From Metarhizium brunneum (lineage: Eukaryota > Ascomycota > Sordariomycetes > Hypocreales > Clavicipitaceae): DNA of 64,000 nucleotides. The translations under genes and the position numbers were made by a program. The stretch lies in contig NC_089423.1 in assembly GCF_013426205.1 (NCBI RefSeq), forward strand, positions 6,696,001 through 6,760,000, given 5' to 3'. Positions 33,721 through 42,480 of the stretch are shown here, in pieces. Positions within the stretch are counted from its first letter, which is position 1; each line of letters starts with the position of its first letter. A model generated the notes under the pieces. The model saw only the letters and a program-made list of their open reading frames with translations. It was not told the origin of the DNA and made no database searches.

Positions 33721-36700
33721 CTAGGGAGTAGCCTTGCTCATGCTAATGAGACGCTTGACACCGACCTATCAACAGTTAGTACACACTCCATGATGTTCTG
33801 CTACCGGGCATACATACCATCCAGTTGCCGCACTCTTCAGTTTTGTCTCTCTGAATCTCAACTTGCAGCTTCTGCGCCGCGGCATAGTCCTTTGCTTGAA
33901 TAGAGTCTGCCAATTGTGTGAGCTGGTCAATAGTGGCCGGCTGAACGAGCTCTTCGTTGTTGAGATGATCAAATAACAGATTCAGTCGCTTTTGCGTGTC
34001 GTTGACCTGGGCAGCAAAGGTGGCAGGCGCCTTGGCCGCAACGCGCTGCATGTCTTGGCTCAGAACGTCAACTAAACGCTGAGCATGAGCCGGGATGTGC
34101 GAACGGTCGCCGGCGGGATGCTTGGCCTTTGCTGGAGGCGCGGCGGCCTTGGGAGGCGGCGGTGTAGCCTGTGGGAGGTTGGAAGGTGGTGGTCCAGACG
34201 GAGGACGACCGGCAGGAGGGGGGCCAGCCGCCTGACCTTGCTGGGGAGCGTATGGCGACGGAGCATACTGGCCTGGCGAAGGTGTCTGTTGAGGAGGCGC
34301 TCCGTAGGGGTTTGCTGGAGGTGGTGGTCGGCTGCCGGCGGAGGGAGGGGGAGGCATGGCCGACGTAGGAGGCTGGTTGGGCCGCTGGGCAGCCGGGCTG
34401 GGAGCATATCTGTTTGATGGAGGTGCGCCAGCAGGGGGAGCATTATAAGGAGATGCTGTTCGAGGGACAACCTGGGGAACTGGCGACGGAACGGCACCGG
34501 GCTGTGGTGCAGGAGGTGCGTACTGGTTGGCGGTTGATGACGGCCTGGGAGGAGGGATGCCATGAGTCTGCCCCGTCAGCGGCGACTGCACTCGAGGAGG
34601 AGCCGCACCCCTAGGAGGAGGTGGTACCGCTGATGTTGCATGTCCGTAACCACCAGGCGGAGGAGGTCCAGTCGGGGGCGCACTGGAGCCTGCAGTTGGA
34701 CTTGTCGATCCAGGGAAGGGCGAAGTAATGGGAGCAACGGGTGTAGATCTCCTAGGCATGGCCTTGGTCACCAGAGGGACGTCATTCCAGTTCTCCGCGC
34801 TTTTAGCTCTGTTCGGAGGGGGGGCAGAGGGCGTGGACGAAGAGCTTCGAGGAGGGCCGCCTGCCATAGGTGGTGGAGGCACCATACCTCCCCCATAAGC
34901 GGGCTGAGTAGTAGGTTGGTATCCCATAGAAGGTTGATAACCCTGAGGTTGATACTGGTTTTGTGGCGGATACTGCTGTGTCTGAGTGACGGGAGCGTGC
35001 GGCTGGCCAAGGCCGCCATAAGGGTTCGCAGGCGACCCGGTCGTAGCTGGCTGAGGTGTACCATAACCAAGGGTAGGCTGCTGCACCCTGCTTGCTGTGC
35101 TGGACGTGGCCTGTCTGGTGGTGGTTTGGCGCGTCGCAGCTTGCGCAGCAGGCTTCTTGGTCGCCAGCTTGACACGGTTTCTAGCAATTTCAGCGGCAGG
35201 GTAGCTGGATGGCAAGAGATCGAGATACTTCTGCGCAACTTCCAGCTGGCCATGGCTGGCGAGGATATCAGCATACTCAGTGTACTTGTCGTACAAGGTT
35301 GCCAACTTCCAGTCAGAAGTCTGGCTTTGTTCACTATCCTGGAATTTGGTGACCTGTCGGAATACAGTCACCTTTTCAATGAAGTTCTGTAGGGATTTAG
35401 CGTGGACAGAGAAAGTCGAGCCACCAGTAGCCTCCTTCATACCGGCCTTTTCAGCTTCCTCGAGTTCAGCGACCCAGATGGACACAACCTTTTCCAGCTT
35501 TGAGCCAACAAGATAGCAAAAAGATGCATCCTTTCTCGAGCCGCCATCCTGGATTCGGTCGCCCAGAGCTTCGCAAAGGTCAGGGAACTCGGTCGGATCT
35601 GAAAAGGTGCAGACAATTGCCATGGTTTCTTTCCAGTTCTCAAGGTCGGCGTTATAAACTACATCCCAGAGATTCTTCGCAATGACAGATCCCAATAGAC
35701 GCAGGTAGCTAGGCATGCCGCTCTTTTGGGAAAGGTAAGCGGTCTGGACCTTGTCGACGAGCTCCTGGCCACCGCAGTTGGCAATCAAGAAGGCGTCTGC
35801 AATTCTCTGCTCCTTGAGACAGATGTCGGTGGCTTTGGCAAAGTCACCCAACATCAACGCTTTGGTGATATTCTTTTCAACAGAAGTGTCACCATCAGAG
35901 AACAGGTGGAACGGGTTGTCAGTCTTGGCTCCCTTGGTAGCTGCAACACTCGACAGGAAATCATCACCCTCATCTCCACCAAAGAAATCGGAAACTTCCT
36001 TGCTCTTTTGCTCGCCCTCTTCGTCAGCCTTGGAATCAGTCTTTTTCTCATCGGCGTCGGCGTCAGCCTTTGATTCACCATTGACAAGCTCATTCTCCTG
36101 GAGACCAAGATATTCAACAATCTGTCCTCGAGGGTTGTCTCCAGCAAGCGTCTCGATTACTTTCCAGTCAGCCTTCTCTTCCTCGGTGTGAGCCTGCGAA
36201 GCACGCTCTTCACAAATAGCGGCAACATCGCCGGATTCGAGTGCGGTCTGGAACTTTGCGCTTGCGTCAGAGACATCAGCATCAGCAGAGAACTTGGCAA
36301 TGGCAATCTTGGAGGAACGCTTCTGTCCAGGCTGCGATGGGTTGGCCTTGAAGATGACAATCTTTCCGCCAAACGCAAACGTAGCACCAACGGGGCGTTC
36401 GAACCAGTTGGGTGCCTTATTGAGAGACCAAGATGCGCCCTGCGGCTGCGTCTGGGCGGCTCGGAAGAATTCCTCGCCATCCAAGTTCTTCTCCGCTGGG
36501 GTCTGGGACGTGTCTGGGTTGGTGTTCTGCAGGGTCTGGATGGTGATCTTGCCGTCGAAGCTGGCCGTGGCAGACAGGTTGGGGTTGTGAGGATTGAACC
36601 GAGTCTGGAAAGTCCAGTTTGTCATCTCGGGCAGCTCGCCGTACTTGTCGCCCGTTTGAGGATTCCAGACTAGCGTGCGGTTATCTTTACCAGAAGACAG

Positions 36701-37577
36701 AAGCAAGTCGCTGTCTTGGCTGCACCATGAAAGCGACAGAATGCCCTGTTCATGGCCCTGAAGAGTCCTCTCGGGGGCATTGGAGTTGCGCAAGTCCCAC
36801 AACAGCAAGACTGGCGTATTGTCATCGGGGGTGGCTGTCAGGAGCTTGGTGGAGTTGTTCGGATCCCAAGCAATGGCGCTTACGGCCTTTCGGTTGTTGT
36901 TGAGAGTGAGTGAAGCCTTCTTCGTCTTCAGATCCCATACCGTTACAAAGCCTCCGGCCCCGCCAGTGGCCAAGATGTGTGACACTTTTCGGTTCCAAGC
37001 CAGGCATTCAATATCGTCAGATCGAGCAGCAACGTTGCCCAGTCTGAAGGGGTTCTCAATGTCGTTGACATCGAATATGTACAGCTCGCCCTTGGCTCCG
37101 CCGGTAGCCAGAATGTGTGGTTTTAGAGGATTGAACTGCAGAGCCTTGATGGCACCAGTGTGCTTGTTGGTCTGTGAGATGAGCGCATCAGGAGCACCAG
37201 CCTCAAGCTTCGCGGCGTCCCAGAGCTCGAGGGAACCATTCTCGAGTGCGCCGGCAATGATACCCTTTGGATGGTCGGAATCCGCAGATCCCCAGGCAAT
37301 GTCATAAAATCTAGCACAATTTTTTGTCAGTTTAGCAGATCCCTCTGTTGAAAACTATCGCGTCATACCTAGACTCGGTGGTGATGCTGGCTAATGGCTG
37401 GAGCTCCAACCCTTGCAGTTGATCATCCAGGGAAAGATCCCATAGCTCTAATTTGCTTTCATCTGAGAAATCAGCGTCCACCGCACCGGCACGAGTACCA
37501 GTCACCAGGAGAGGCTTTCCTGAGCCCGGAGACCAGGCAAAGGTAGCCGTTCGTGGCACTTCTCGAAGGCGCACCAT
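33721..37577 (-). CDS. SEC31: COPII outer-coat protein SEC31
   Basis: SEC31 forms the outer COPII cage with SEC13 at ER exit sites and stimulates SAR1 GTPase. Exons 37577-37369, 37310-33818 and 33765-33721, with introns of 58 and 52 bp, give 1248 aa. The N-terminal exon reads [19 protein letters not shown]; its junction restores [11 protein letters not shown] of the first WD40 blades. WD repeats occupy roughly residues 1-340 ([46 protein letters not shown]). The alpha-solenoid element contains [14 protein letters not shown] and [20 protein letters not shown]. Residues about 700-1060 form the Pro/Gly/Tyr/Gln-rich linker used to contact SEC23. The C-terminal helical domain runs from [13 protein letters not shown] to the end, and the 15-codon last exon supplies [14 protein letters not shown] after CGNWM. 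All parts are present, so it looks functional. Confidence 0.96.
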
Positions 37578-37885
37578 GGTGGCGGGGGATAAACACGACC
37601 AAAGAGAGCCAAGACGAGGCCCGGCGATTCGATTCGAATTTCAACTTCCTGTAGCTAAAATTCCAGCCTATGAGTTTCGAATTAGACAAGTAGGGCCGAA
37701 GAGCCTGTTGCAGGAGATAAATACCAGAGTGAGGAATTGGGAGCTGGCGCAATGGCATGTAAGTCACGAATATGATGCCAGATTGCAGGCTCGACGATTA
37801 TATGGGACCCTCCTGAGCTCCCAACGAGGGACACGTCCGTGCCTCCCTGGATTGAGACGCCAGGATAACAGGGGTAGTGTGGAAA

Positions 37886-37894
37886 GTCACGTGA
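37886..37894 (+). promoter_or_regulatory. GTCACGTGA E-box in the SEC31/RRM divergent promoter
   Basis: A Cbf1-type core (GTCACGTGA) is followed by ATATTTT, an AT-rich flank typical of such sites in fungi. It could serve either gene; this is inferred from sequence alone. Confidence 0.5.
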
Positions 37895-37916
37895 TATTTT
37901 GGGTGTATGCACTACA

Positions 37917-37934
37917 TACCTACCTAGGTAGGTA
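37917..37934. repeat. 18-bp perfect palindrome TACCTACCTAGGTAGGTA
   Basis: The two 9-bp arms are exact reverse complements around CCTAGG. A related ACCTCGGTAGGTAG sequence occurs near 55261-55275, so this may be a dispersed short repeat rather than a private operator. Confidence 0.75.
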
Positions 37935-38081
37935 GTTTTTGCTCAGGACAGCCTCAGTTAGCAGGCCAATAAGAGCTTGAGCATCAAAGCTACTTCATCG
38001 GGCTACATAATTTCTTTTAAAAAGACGGCCTGAAAAGAAGAGGGCCTAAGCCATTTTGTATTGTTCCGATACCGTGTCAAC

Positions 38082-38604
38082 ATGTCAGAGGCTGCTCGCT
38101 GGAAAGCCACGGTGTTTGTGGGCGGTCTGTCATCTGTCGTGACCACAACTCACTTACTCGATGCTTTTATTCCATTTGGAGAAATCGTTGAGGTGCAGCT
38201 TCCCAAGCCCGACTCACGAAAGTCTACGGATGCTCACCGTGGCTTTGCATACGTTGAATACGAGGACCCAGAAGATGCCAAAGAAGCCATCGATAATATG
38301 GACCAGTCAGAGTTCTTTGGCAAAATCTTAAAAGTATCCCATGCAAAAGCCCCCAAGAGCGCGGATGAAGGCCTAGGCAGCAGGAAAGCCGTCTGGGAAC
38401 AGGTTCGTCACCCCCCTCCAGACTTAGTCCACAGAAAAGATACCCATGTTAACACTTTGCGAATAGGAAGGTTGGTTGGCGGAGCATGCCGCGGAAGAAC
38501 AGACTGGAGCTTTGGGAGGTGATGAACTAGCTGCCAATAGTTCCGCAGCCGATCCTATGCAAGGTTTGGAAGGGTTGGATGTAGCTGGGCCGAAACCAGT
38601 GTGA
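38082..38604 (+). CDS. RRM protein resembling the N-terminal half of cyclophilin E (PPIE)
   Basis: Exons 38082-38402 and 38467-38604, with a 64-bp intron between QVR-type donor sequence and GAATAG, give 152 aa. The RRM has RNP2 VFVGGL near residue 11 and RNP1 RGFAYVEY near residue 53. The wording FIPFGEIVEVQLP, RGFAYVEYEDPEDA and AIDNMDQSEFFGKILKV is very close to the RRM of human PPIE (AFIPFGDI, AIDNMNESELFG). The linker SRKAVWEQEGWLAEHA also resembles the PPIE linker. The protein then ends in a short acidic tail with no peptidyl-prolyl isomerase domain. PPIE is a spliceosomal protein, so a splicing role is likely but inferred. The gene is divergent from SEC31. Confidence 0.85.
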
Positions 38605-38873
38605 GGATTTATCACGGCTATTCCAGTTGTCACATTGTTTTATTAAAGGGAGGATAATTGCATAGCGATGGTGTTTTACGGAAAGGGTGAATGTAGTATC
38701 TCAAGAAAATCGGTACTCTATTCTGAGCAACAGGGAGACACAAAGTGAAGAAAACGAAGAGCTCTCAAGGCAGGTCTCAATTAAAGAGCTGTTTTTTCCT
38801 ATGTTGACATGTACAAATGTTTTGCCATCCGCAAACAAAATGAAATCCTCCGGCCCTATTTGTCCGGTAACAT

Positions 38874-39364
38874 TTAGTGGTGCTCATCTTGGTGATCAAC
38901 AGCACGGCCTCCAGGTCCCTGTCTGGCGAGTCGGAGGTTCTTGTCGACCACGAATTTTCGCACACTCGAGTAACCAGCAGCAAAGATGGCGAAGCCAACG
39001 ACGGCGGCTAATGTCATCGATTAGATTAACAAGCTATGTGTGTAGGTACATGCCGACCGAGGTATGTACGTACCGAGAGGAATTAACTCAGCGGGAATCT
39101 GCTTGAGCTTGCGCAGTCGTTGGGAGACGGTGTGGCCTTGGAATCAATTAGCATGCTGCGGAGCATCATGACGAAGATTCGTTCAAAGAGCTTCCAGTCA
39201 GCTAGAACGGAGTCGTTCGGCACGTACCGGCCTGGTCTTCCTTCTGTAAAATCACCATCGTTAGCTCCATCTCAGGCAGTGCTCATTCACGACGGACTCA
39301 CGGGAACCGGTCGCATCATGCGGGCCGTGGGGCGGAACATTCGGAGGGCGGCGGTGGTACGCAT
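38874..39364 (-). CDS. B12D/MLRQ (NDUFA4-like) small respiratory-chain protein
   Basis: Four exons, 39364-39302, 39243-39228, 39136-39074 and 39007-38874, give 91 aa; introns are 58, 91 and 66 bp. The second exon is only 16 nt. The N-terminus (MRTTAALRMFRPTARMMRP) is a basic mitochondrial presequence. The core IPAELIPLAAVVGFAIFAAG is a single membrane span after a positively charged helix. The SVRKFVVDKNLRLARQG segment after the span is typical of fungal MLRQ/B12D proteins, and the tail is His-rich. Mammalian NDUFA4 was first assigned to complex I and later to complex IV. The gene is divergent from COX12 with 320 bp between start codons, which fits a respiratory role. No single-exon reading gives this protein, so the splicing is inferred from family match and phase. 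Confidence 0.8.
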
Positions 39365-39684
39365 CTTGAAGAGAGGAGATTGGTCTGTATAGAAGCGGAC
39401 GTGGTGTGAAGCAACTGACAAAATTGTCGTTCTTTGGGTGGTGCTTCAGAGGTTGCCGAGCATCTGGTGTTGCAATTGCCCATCGGCCCACTGGTCGGTT
39501 GTGGTTGCCTTACCCCATTGGTTGGCGGGCCTGAGGCACAAATTGAGCCACCAATACCGGAACATCTGATTCCAAACCGAGAACGTCAACCGCATCAATC
39601 TCACCACCAAGTGCTCGAGTTCAATCGCCCACCCCCGCGTCAAACTTGCCCTGTCCTTGGAAGCATCAATCGAAACAAGTCGCC
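39365..39684. promoter_or_regulatory. Shared divergent promoter, MLRQ-like gene and COX12
   Basis: This is 320 bp between the two start codons. It contains ATTGG at 39517-39521 (CCAAT on the other strand) and CCAAT at 39551-39555, the core recognised by the HAP complex, which controls respiratory genes in fungi. Regulation is inferred. Confidence 0.5.
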
Positions 39685-40242
39685 ATGGCTGAAGAAGATG
39701 GTCAGGAGCTTGTCACCAAGCCCTTCAAGTTCGTTACTAGTATGTGCCGATAATCCCTCCCCTAAAATTCATGGTCTGATCCTGACCCGAGGCTAACAAT
39801 TCCGCAGCCGGTAAGCTCCAACCCGATGAAATCCTCGTGCGCGACTCGGCGAACAGTTCAATTGCGTCGAATTCTGCTTCCGAATACTGACGCGAAACTT
39901 CCCCATAGGCACCGACGCTCGCTTTCCTAACGTGAACCAGACCAAGCACTGCTGGCAGAACTACGTCGACTACCACAAGTGCATCATTGCCAAGGGGGAG
40001 GACTTTGCTCCTTGCCGTCAGGTACGACAGTAGATTTGAGTGTGTTTGCGAATTCTAGAGCACAGAGTTTACTAATTATGCGGTAGTTTTGGCTGGCTTA
40101 CCGAAGCTTGTGCCCCTCTGGATGGTATCAGCGATGGGATGAGCAGCGAGGTGAGTGTTGTCACAGCCATGCCAAAGTTTTCACAAGGCTAATGGATTTG
40201 TCCACAGAGGCTTCCAACTTCCCCGTCAAGCTGGACGCGTAA
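39685..40242 (+). CDS. COX12: Cytochrome c oxidase subunit VIb (COX12)
   Basis: COX12 sits on the intermembrane-space side of complex IV. I infer five exons: 39685-39739, 39808-39810, 39909-40021, 40087-40150 and 40208-40242 (89 aa). The twin-Cys pattern is intact: CWQNYVDYHKC (C-x9-C) and CRQFWLAYRSLC (C-x10-C), with TDARFPNVNQTKHCW before it and GWYQRWDEQR after it. The second exon is a single triplet, CCG, lying between two complete introns: GTATGT with CTAAC and GCAG, then GTAAGC with CTGAC and ATAG. Including it gives KFVTTGTDARFPN; joining exon 1 directly to exon 3 keeps frame but gives the shorter FVTSTDARF. The family keeps a Gly before the TDARFPN-like block, which favours inclusion. 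The stop at 40240-40242 is immediately inside GTAAGT, a coincidental donor-like sequence. Confidence 0.92.
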
Positions 40243-40600
40243 GTTTTCATCAGTGGCGGTGTAAATGATAATTGGTGTTGATAGAGGATGGAGTAGCAGC
40301 TATGCTGCAAGTGTATTACTCGGGAAACTCGGTTCTACAGCCGTGATTACGGTGACGTCAATTGAGAAACAGCCTTTTGGACACGTTTGATGTGTTGCAC
40401 AAGTGATGGTCGTGACGTTAAAAACCCTTAAACCCTTTGTATTGAGTCAATTTTTGACTTTGTGAATGTCGCCCCGAGAAAATACCAATGCCCCCCGCCT
40501 GATTTCGGGGCAGAAAACGCCGTGATTCCCCAAAATGAATAAAACTCCATTGCTGAATATCCCTCTTGTAAATTCCACCTCATGATTACCCTGTCCATCA
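40243..40600. other. Convergent intergenic region
   Basis: This is 358 bp between the COX12 and Sde2 stop codons. It is AT-rich 3'-flank sequence and holds no gene. Confidence 0.5.
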
Positions 40601-41449
40601 TTATTCCTTGCTTTGAGCCTCCTCCTCGTCGGATGAACTCATAAATTCATCGTCCTCGTCAAAACCAAAAAAAGTTCGAGCCGGCGTCTTTGCTGGCTCA
40701 TCTGCCTCGTCGGATGAAGACGACTCTTTTGAGTTTGACTTTGCGTCGTCTTCAGAATTTGATAGCGCTTCCGGTTGCTCACTTGATGCTGAGCCATGCG
40801 AGGTGCTGAGAAGGTTGTCTCTATAGCTGCCACTCTTCATCGCGGCGAGAACTGCGTCGCGTGTCTTCTCTCTGTACTCCTCCTTGTCTTCAACCCACTT
40901 TCCCTCGAGTCGGCCTTGGCCGCCATTTCTGATTTGGTGTTGTTTCTCTTCAGAAATCTGGACGATTTGTTCCCAGCGCTCCTTTCGCTTTTCTTTTTCC
41001 TGGCGATCCATATCAGGTTTGATGGCGAGGTATTCTGCAAGAGCCTTTGCTTCGTTGACAGTGCGAAGTCTGCGGCCGTCAAGGTTGCGGCTAGATCCGT
41101 GGTCTTCTTGGTTCTTCTTCTTTCGCGATGACATGCGCCCACCGGCGGCGCGTAGCTGAGAGCCGAAACCACCCTTGCCACCGCATAAGGGAACAGCCAG
41201 TCGCAAGGACAGAAACTCATCCTGGCTGCTGGACAGATATGCAGAGATGGGCGCCTGGGAGACTTCTGGTAGTTGTCTATTTGAGATGGTTGTAATGATG
41301 AGTCTGGTGTCTGTGGTTGGGAGGCGCTCATAGATTTCCTCGCGGAGTTCTGTAATTGTTGTTGAAGGTGGGACCGGAACCACCAGAGTAGATGGAAGTC
41401 CAAGACCACCAAAGGTGGTTATGAGGACGTTGAGATTTTGAGGAGCCAT
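40601..41449 (-). CDS. SDE2: Sde2 homologue, ubiquitin-fold splicing and genome-maintenance factor
   Basis: This is a single exon of 282 aa from the ATG at 41449. In fission yeast Sde2 is made as a ubiquitin-like precursor, cut after a Gly-Gly, and the Lys-starting product joins the spliceosome to help excise selected introns. Here residues 1-91 read as a ubiquitin fold ([38 protein letters not shown]) ending in CGG, followed directly by [17 protein letters not shown], the conserved start of the mature protein. Next comes the Sde2 block with [22 protein letters not shown] near residues 115-135, then a basic helical region and a Ser/Glu/Asp-rich tail. The frame continues far upstream without stops, but that part reads antisense to the eS10 gene and is not believed. 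Confidence 0.92.
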   Translation of the reverse strand: MAPQNLNVLITTFGGLGLPSTLVVPVPPSTTITELREEIYERLPTTDTRLIITTISNRQLPEVSQAPISAYLSSSQDEFLSLRLAVPLCGGKGGFGSQLRAAGGRMSSRKKKNQEDHGSSRNLDGRRLRTVNEAKALAEYLAIKPDMDRQEKEKRKERWEQIVQISEEKQHQIRNGGQGRLEGKWVEDKEEYREKTRDAVLAAMKSGSYRDNLLSTSHGSASSEQPEALSNSEDDAKSNSKESSSSDEADEPAKTPARTFFGFDEDDEFMSSSDEEEAQSKE

Positions 41450-41781
41450 TGTGATTTGATGTGAGAAATCGTCTCCTGAACTGAAATTTTCTTGAGAAAT
41501 GGATTTGTGATGAGGGAGAGGACGGATAGTTTGGCGTCTCTCGTTGACGCATACGACCTTCTCTTTTGTGTTGGGGTGGCCAAGGTTTAAACACCAGCCA
41601 CAGCTGTAAGAATAGTATCTTATCTCACGTGACGCAGCCACAGCACACAAGCCACCCCACTCGCTAGGTTCGAATTTCTCGTAGGGTTTACGCCCACAAA
41701 AGTTATCCATTTTGAGCCCAGGCATCTTCGCACCGAAATTCTGCGCTTCTTCAACATCGACCTCACCAAGAAACCGCCACG
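41450..41781. promoter_or_regulatory. Shared divergent promoter, SDE2 and eS10
   Basis: This is 332 bp between start codons. It includes TCACGTGAC at 41625-41633, about 150 bp upstream of the ribosomal-protein start. This core is the same as in the SART-1 and SEC31/RRM promoters. Confidence 0.5.
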
Positions 41782-42480
41782 ATGTTGATTCCCAAGGCCG
41801 ACCGCAAGAAGATCCACGAGGTAAATTGAACCGACAGCCTGCCAGAACCCAGCGAAACCTACGCAGGCGCTCAAAGAGATTGCATGTGTAACTGACAAAA
41901 TATCCGATGACCAGTACCTCTTTCGCGAGGGTGTCCTCGTGGCCCAGAAGGACTTCAACCTTCCCAAGCACCCCGACATCGACACCAAGAACCTGTTCGT
42001 TATCAAGGCTTGCCAGTCTCTCAACTCCCGCGGCTATGTCAAGACCCAGTTCTCTTGGCAGTACTACTACTACACCTTGACCCCCGAGGGCCTCGACTAC
42101 CTGCGCGAATGGCTTCACCTGCCCGCCGAGATTGTGCCCGCCACCCACATCAAGCAGCAGCGATCGCACGCTCCTCCCCGCGGCATGCTTGGTGAGGAAG
42201 AGCGCCAGCGACGACCATTCGGCCGTGGCCGTGGCGGTGACCGTGGTGACCGTGAGGGTGGATACCGACGACGTGATGCTGGTGAGGGCAAGGAGGGCGG
42301 TGCTCCTGGTGAATTCGCTCCTCAATTGTGAGTCCCTACTTGTACCCAATGGAGAACGAGTCTCCCCGCGGCGACTATGGAGATGAGGCAGTGGTCGATT
42401 TGCCATCAAAATTTGTGTACTAACGTGGAAATACTAGCCGTGGTGGTGCCGGTCGTGGCCGAGCTGCTCCCCCCTCTTAA
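41782..42480 (+). CDS. RPS10: 40S ribosomal protein eS10
   Basis: eS10 is a small-subunit ribosomal protein near the mRNA entry/beak region. Exons 41782-41820, 41915-42327 and 42438-42480, with introns of 94 and 110 bp, give 164 aa. The first exon encodes only [13 protein letters not shown], joining to [14 protein letters not shown]. The S10/plectin domain continues with [37 protein letters not shown] and [10 protein letters not shown]. The C-terminus is RG-rich and the short last exon adds [14 protein letters not shown] small first exon and a third exon cutting the RG tail are typical of fungal ribosomal-protein genes. It looks complete. Confidence 0.97.

Larger units (their letters stand above)
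37578..38081. other. Divergent promoter region, SEC31 / RRM protein
   Basis: This is 504 bp between two start codons. It holds GTCACGTGA at 37886 and an 18-bp perfect palindrome at 37917. Confidence 0.55.

Noticed and set aside
37858..37880. I-SceI-like sequence (GGATAACAGGG)
   Set aside because: Only 11 bp are shared with the 18-bp homing site and the flanks differ; no homing endonuclease gene is nearby. Chance similarity.
41450..42409. Long minus-strand frame extending Sde2 upstream by over 300 codons
   Set aside because: It runs antisense through the eS10 exons and promoter, and Sde2 must begin with its ubiquitin fold at 41449.
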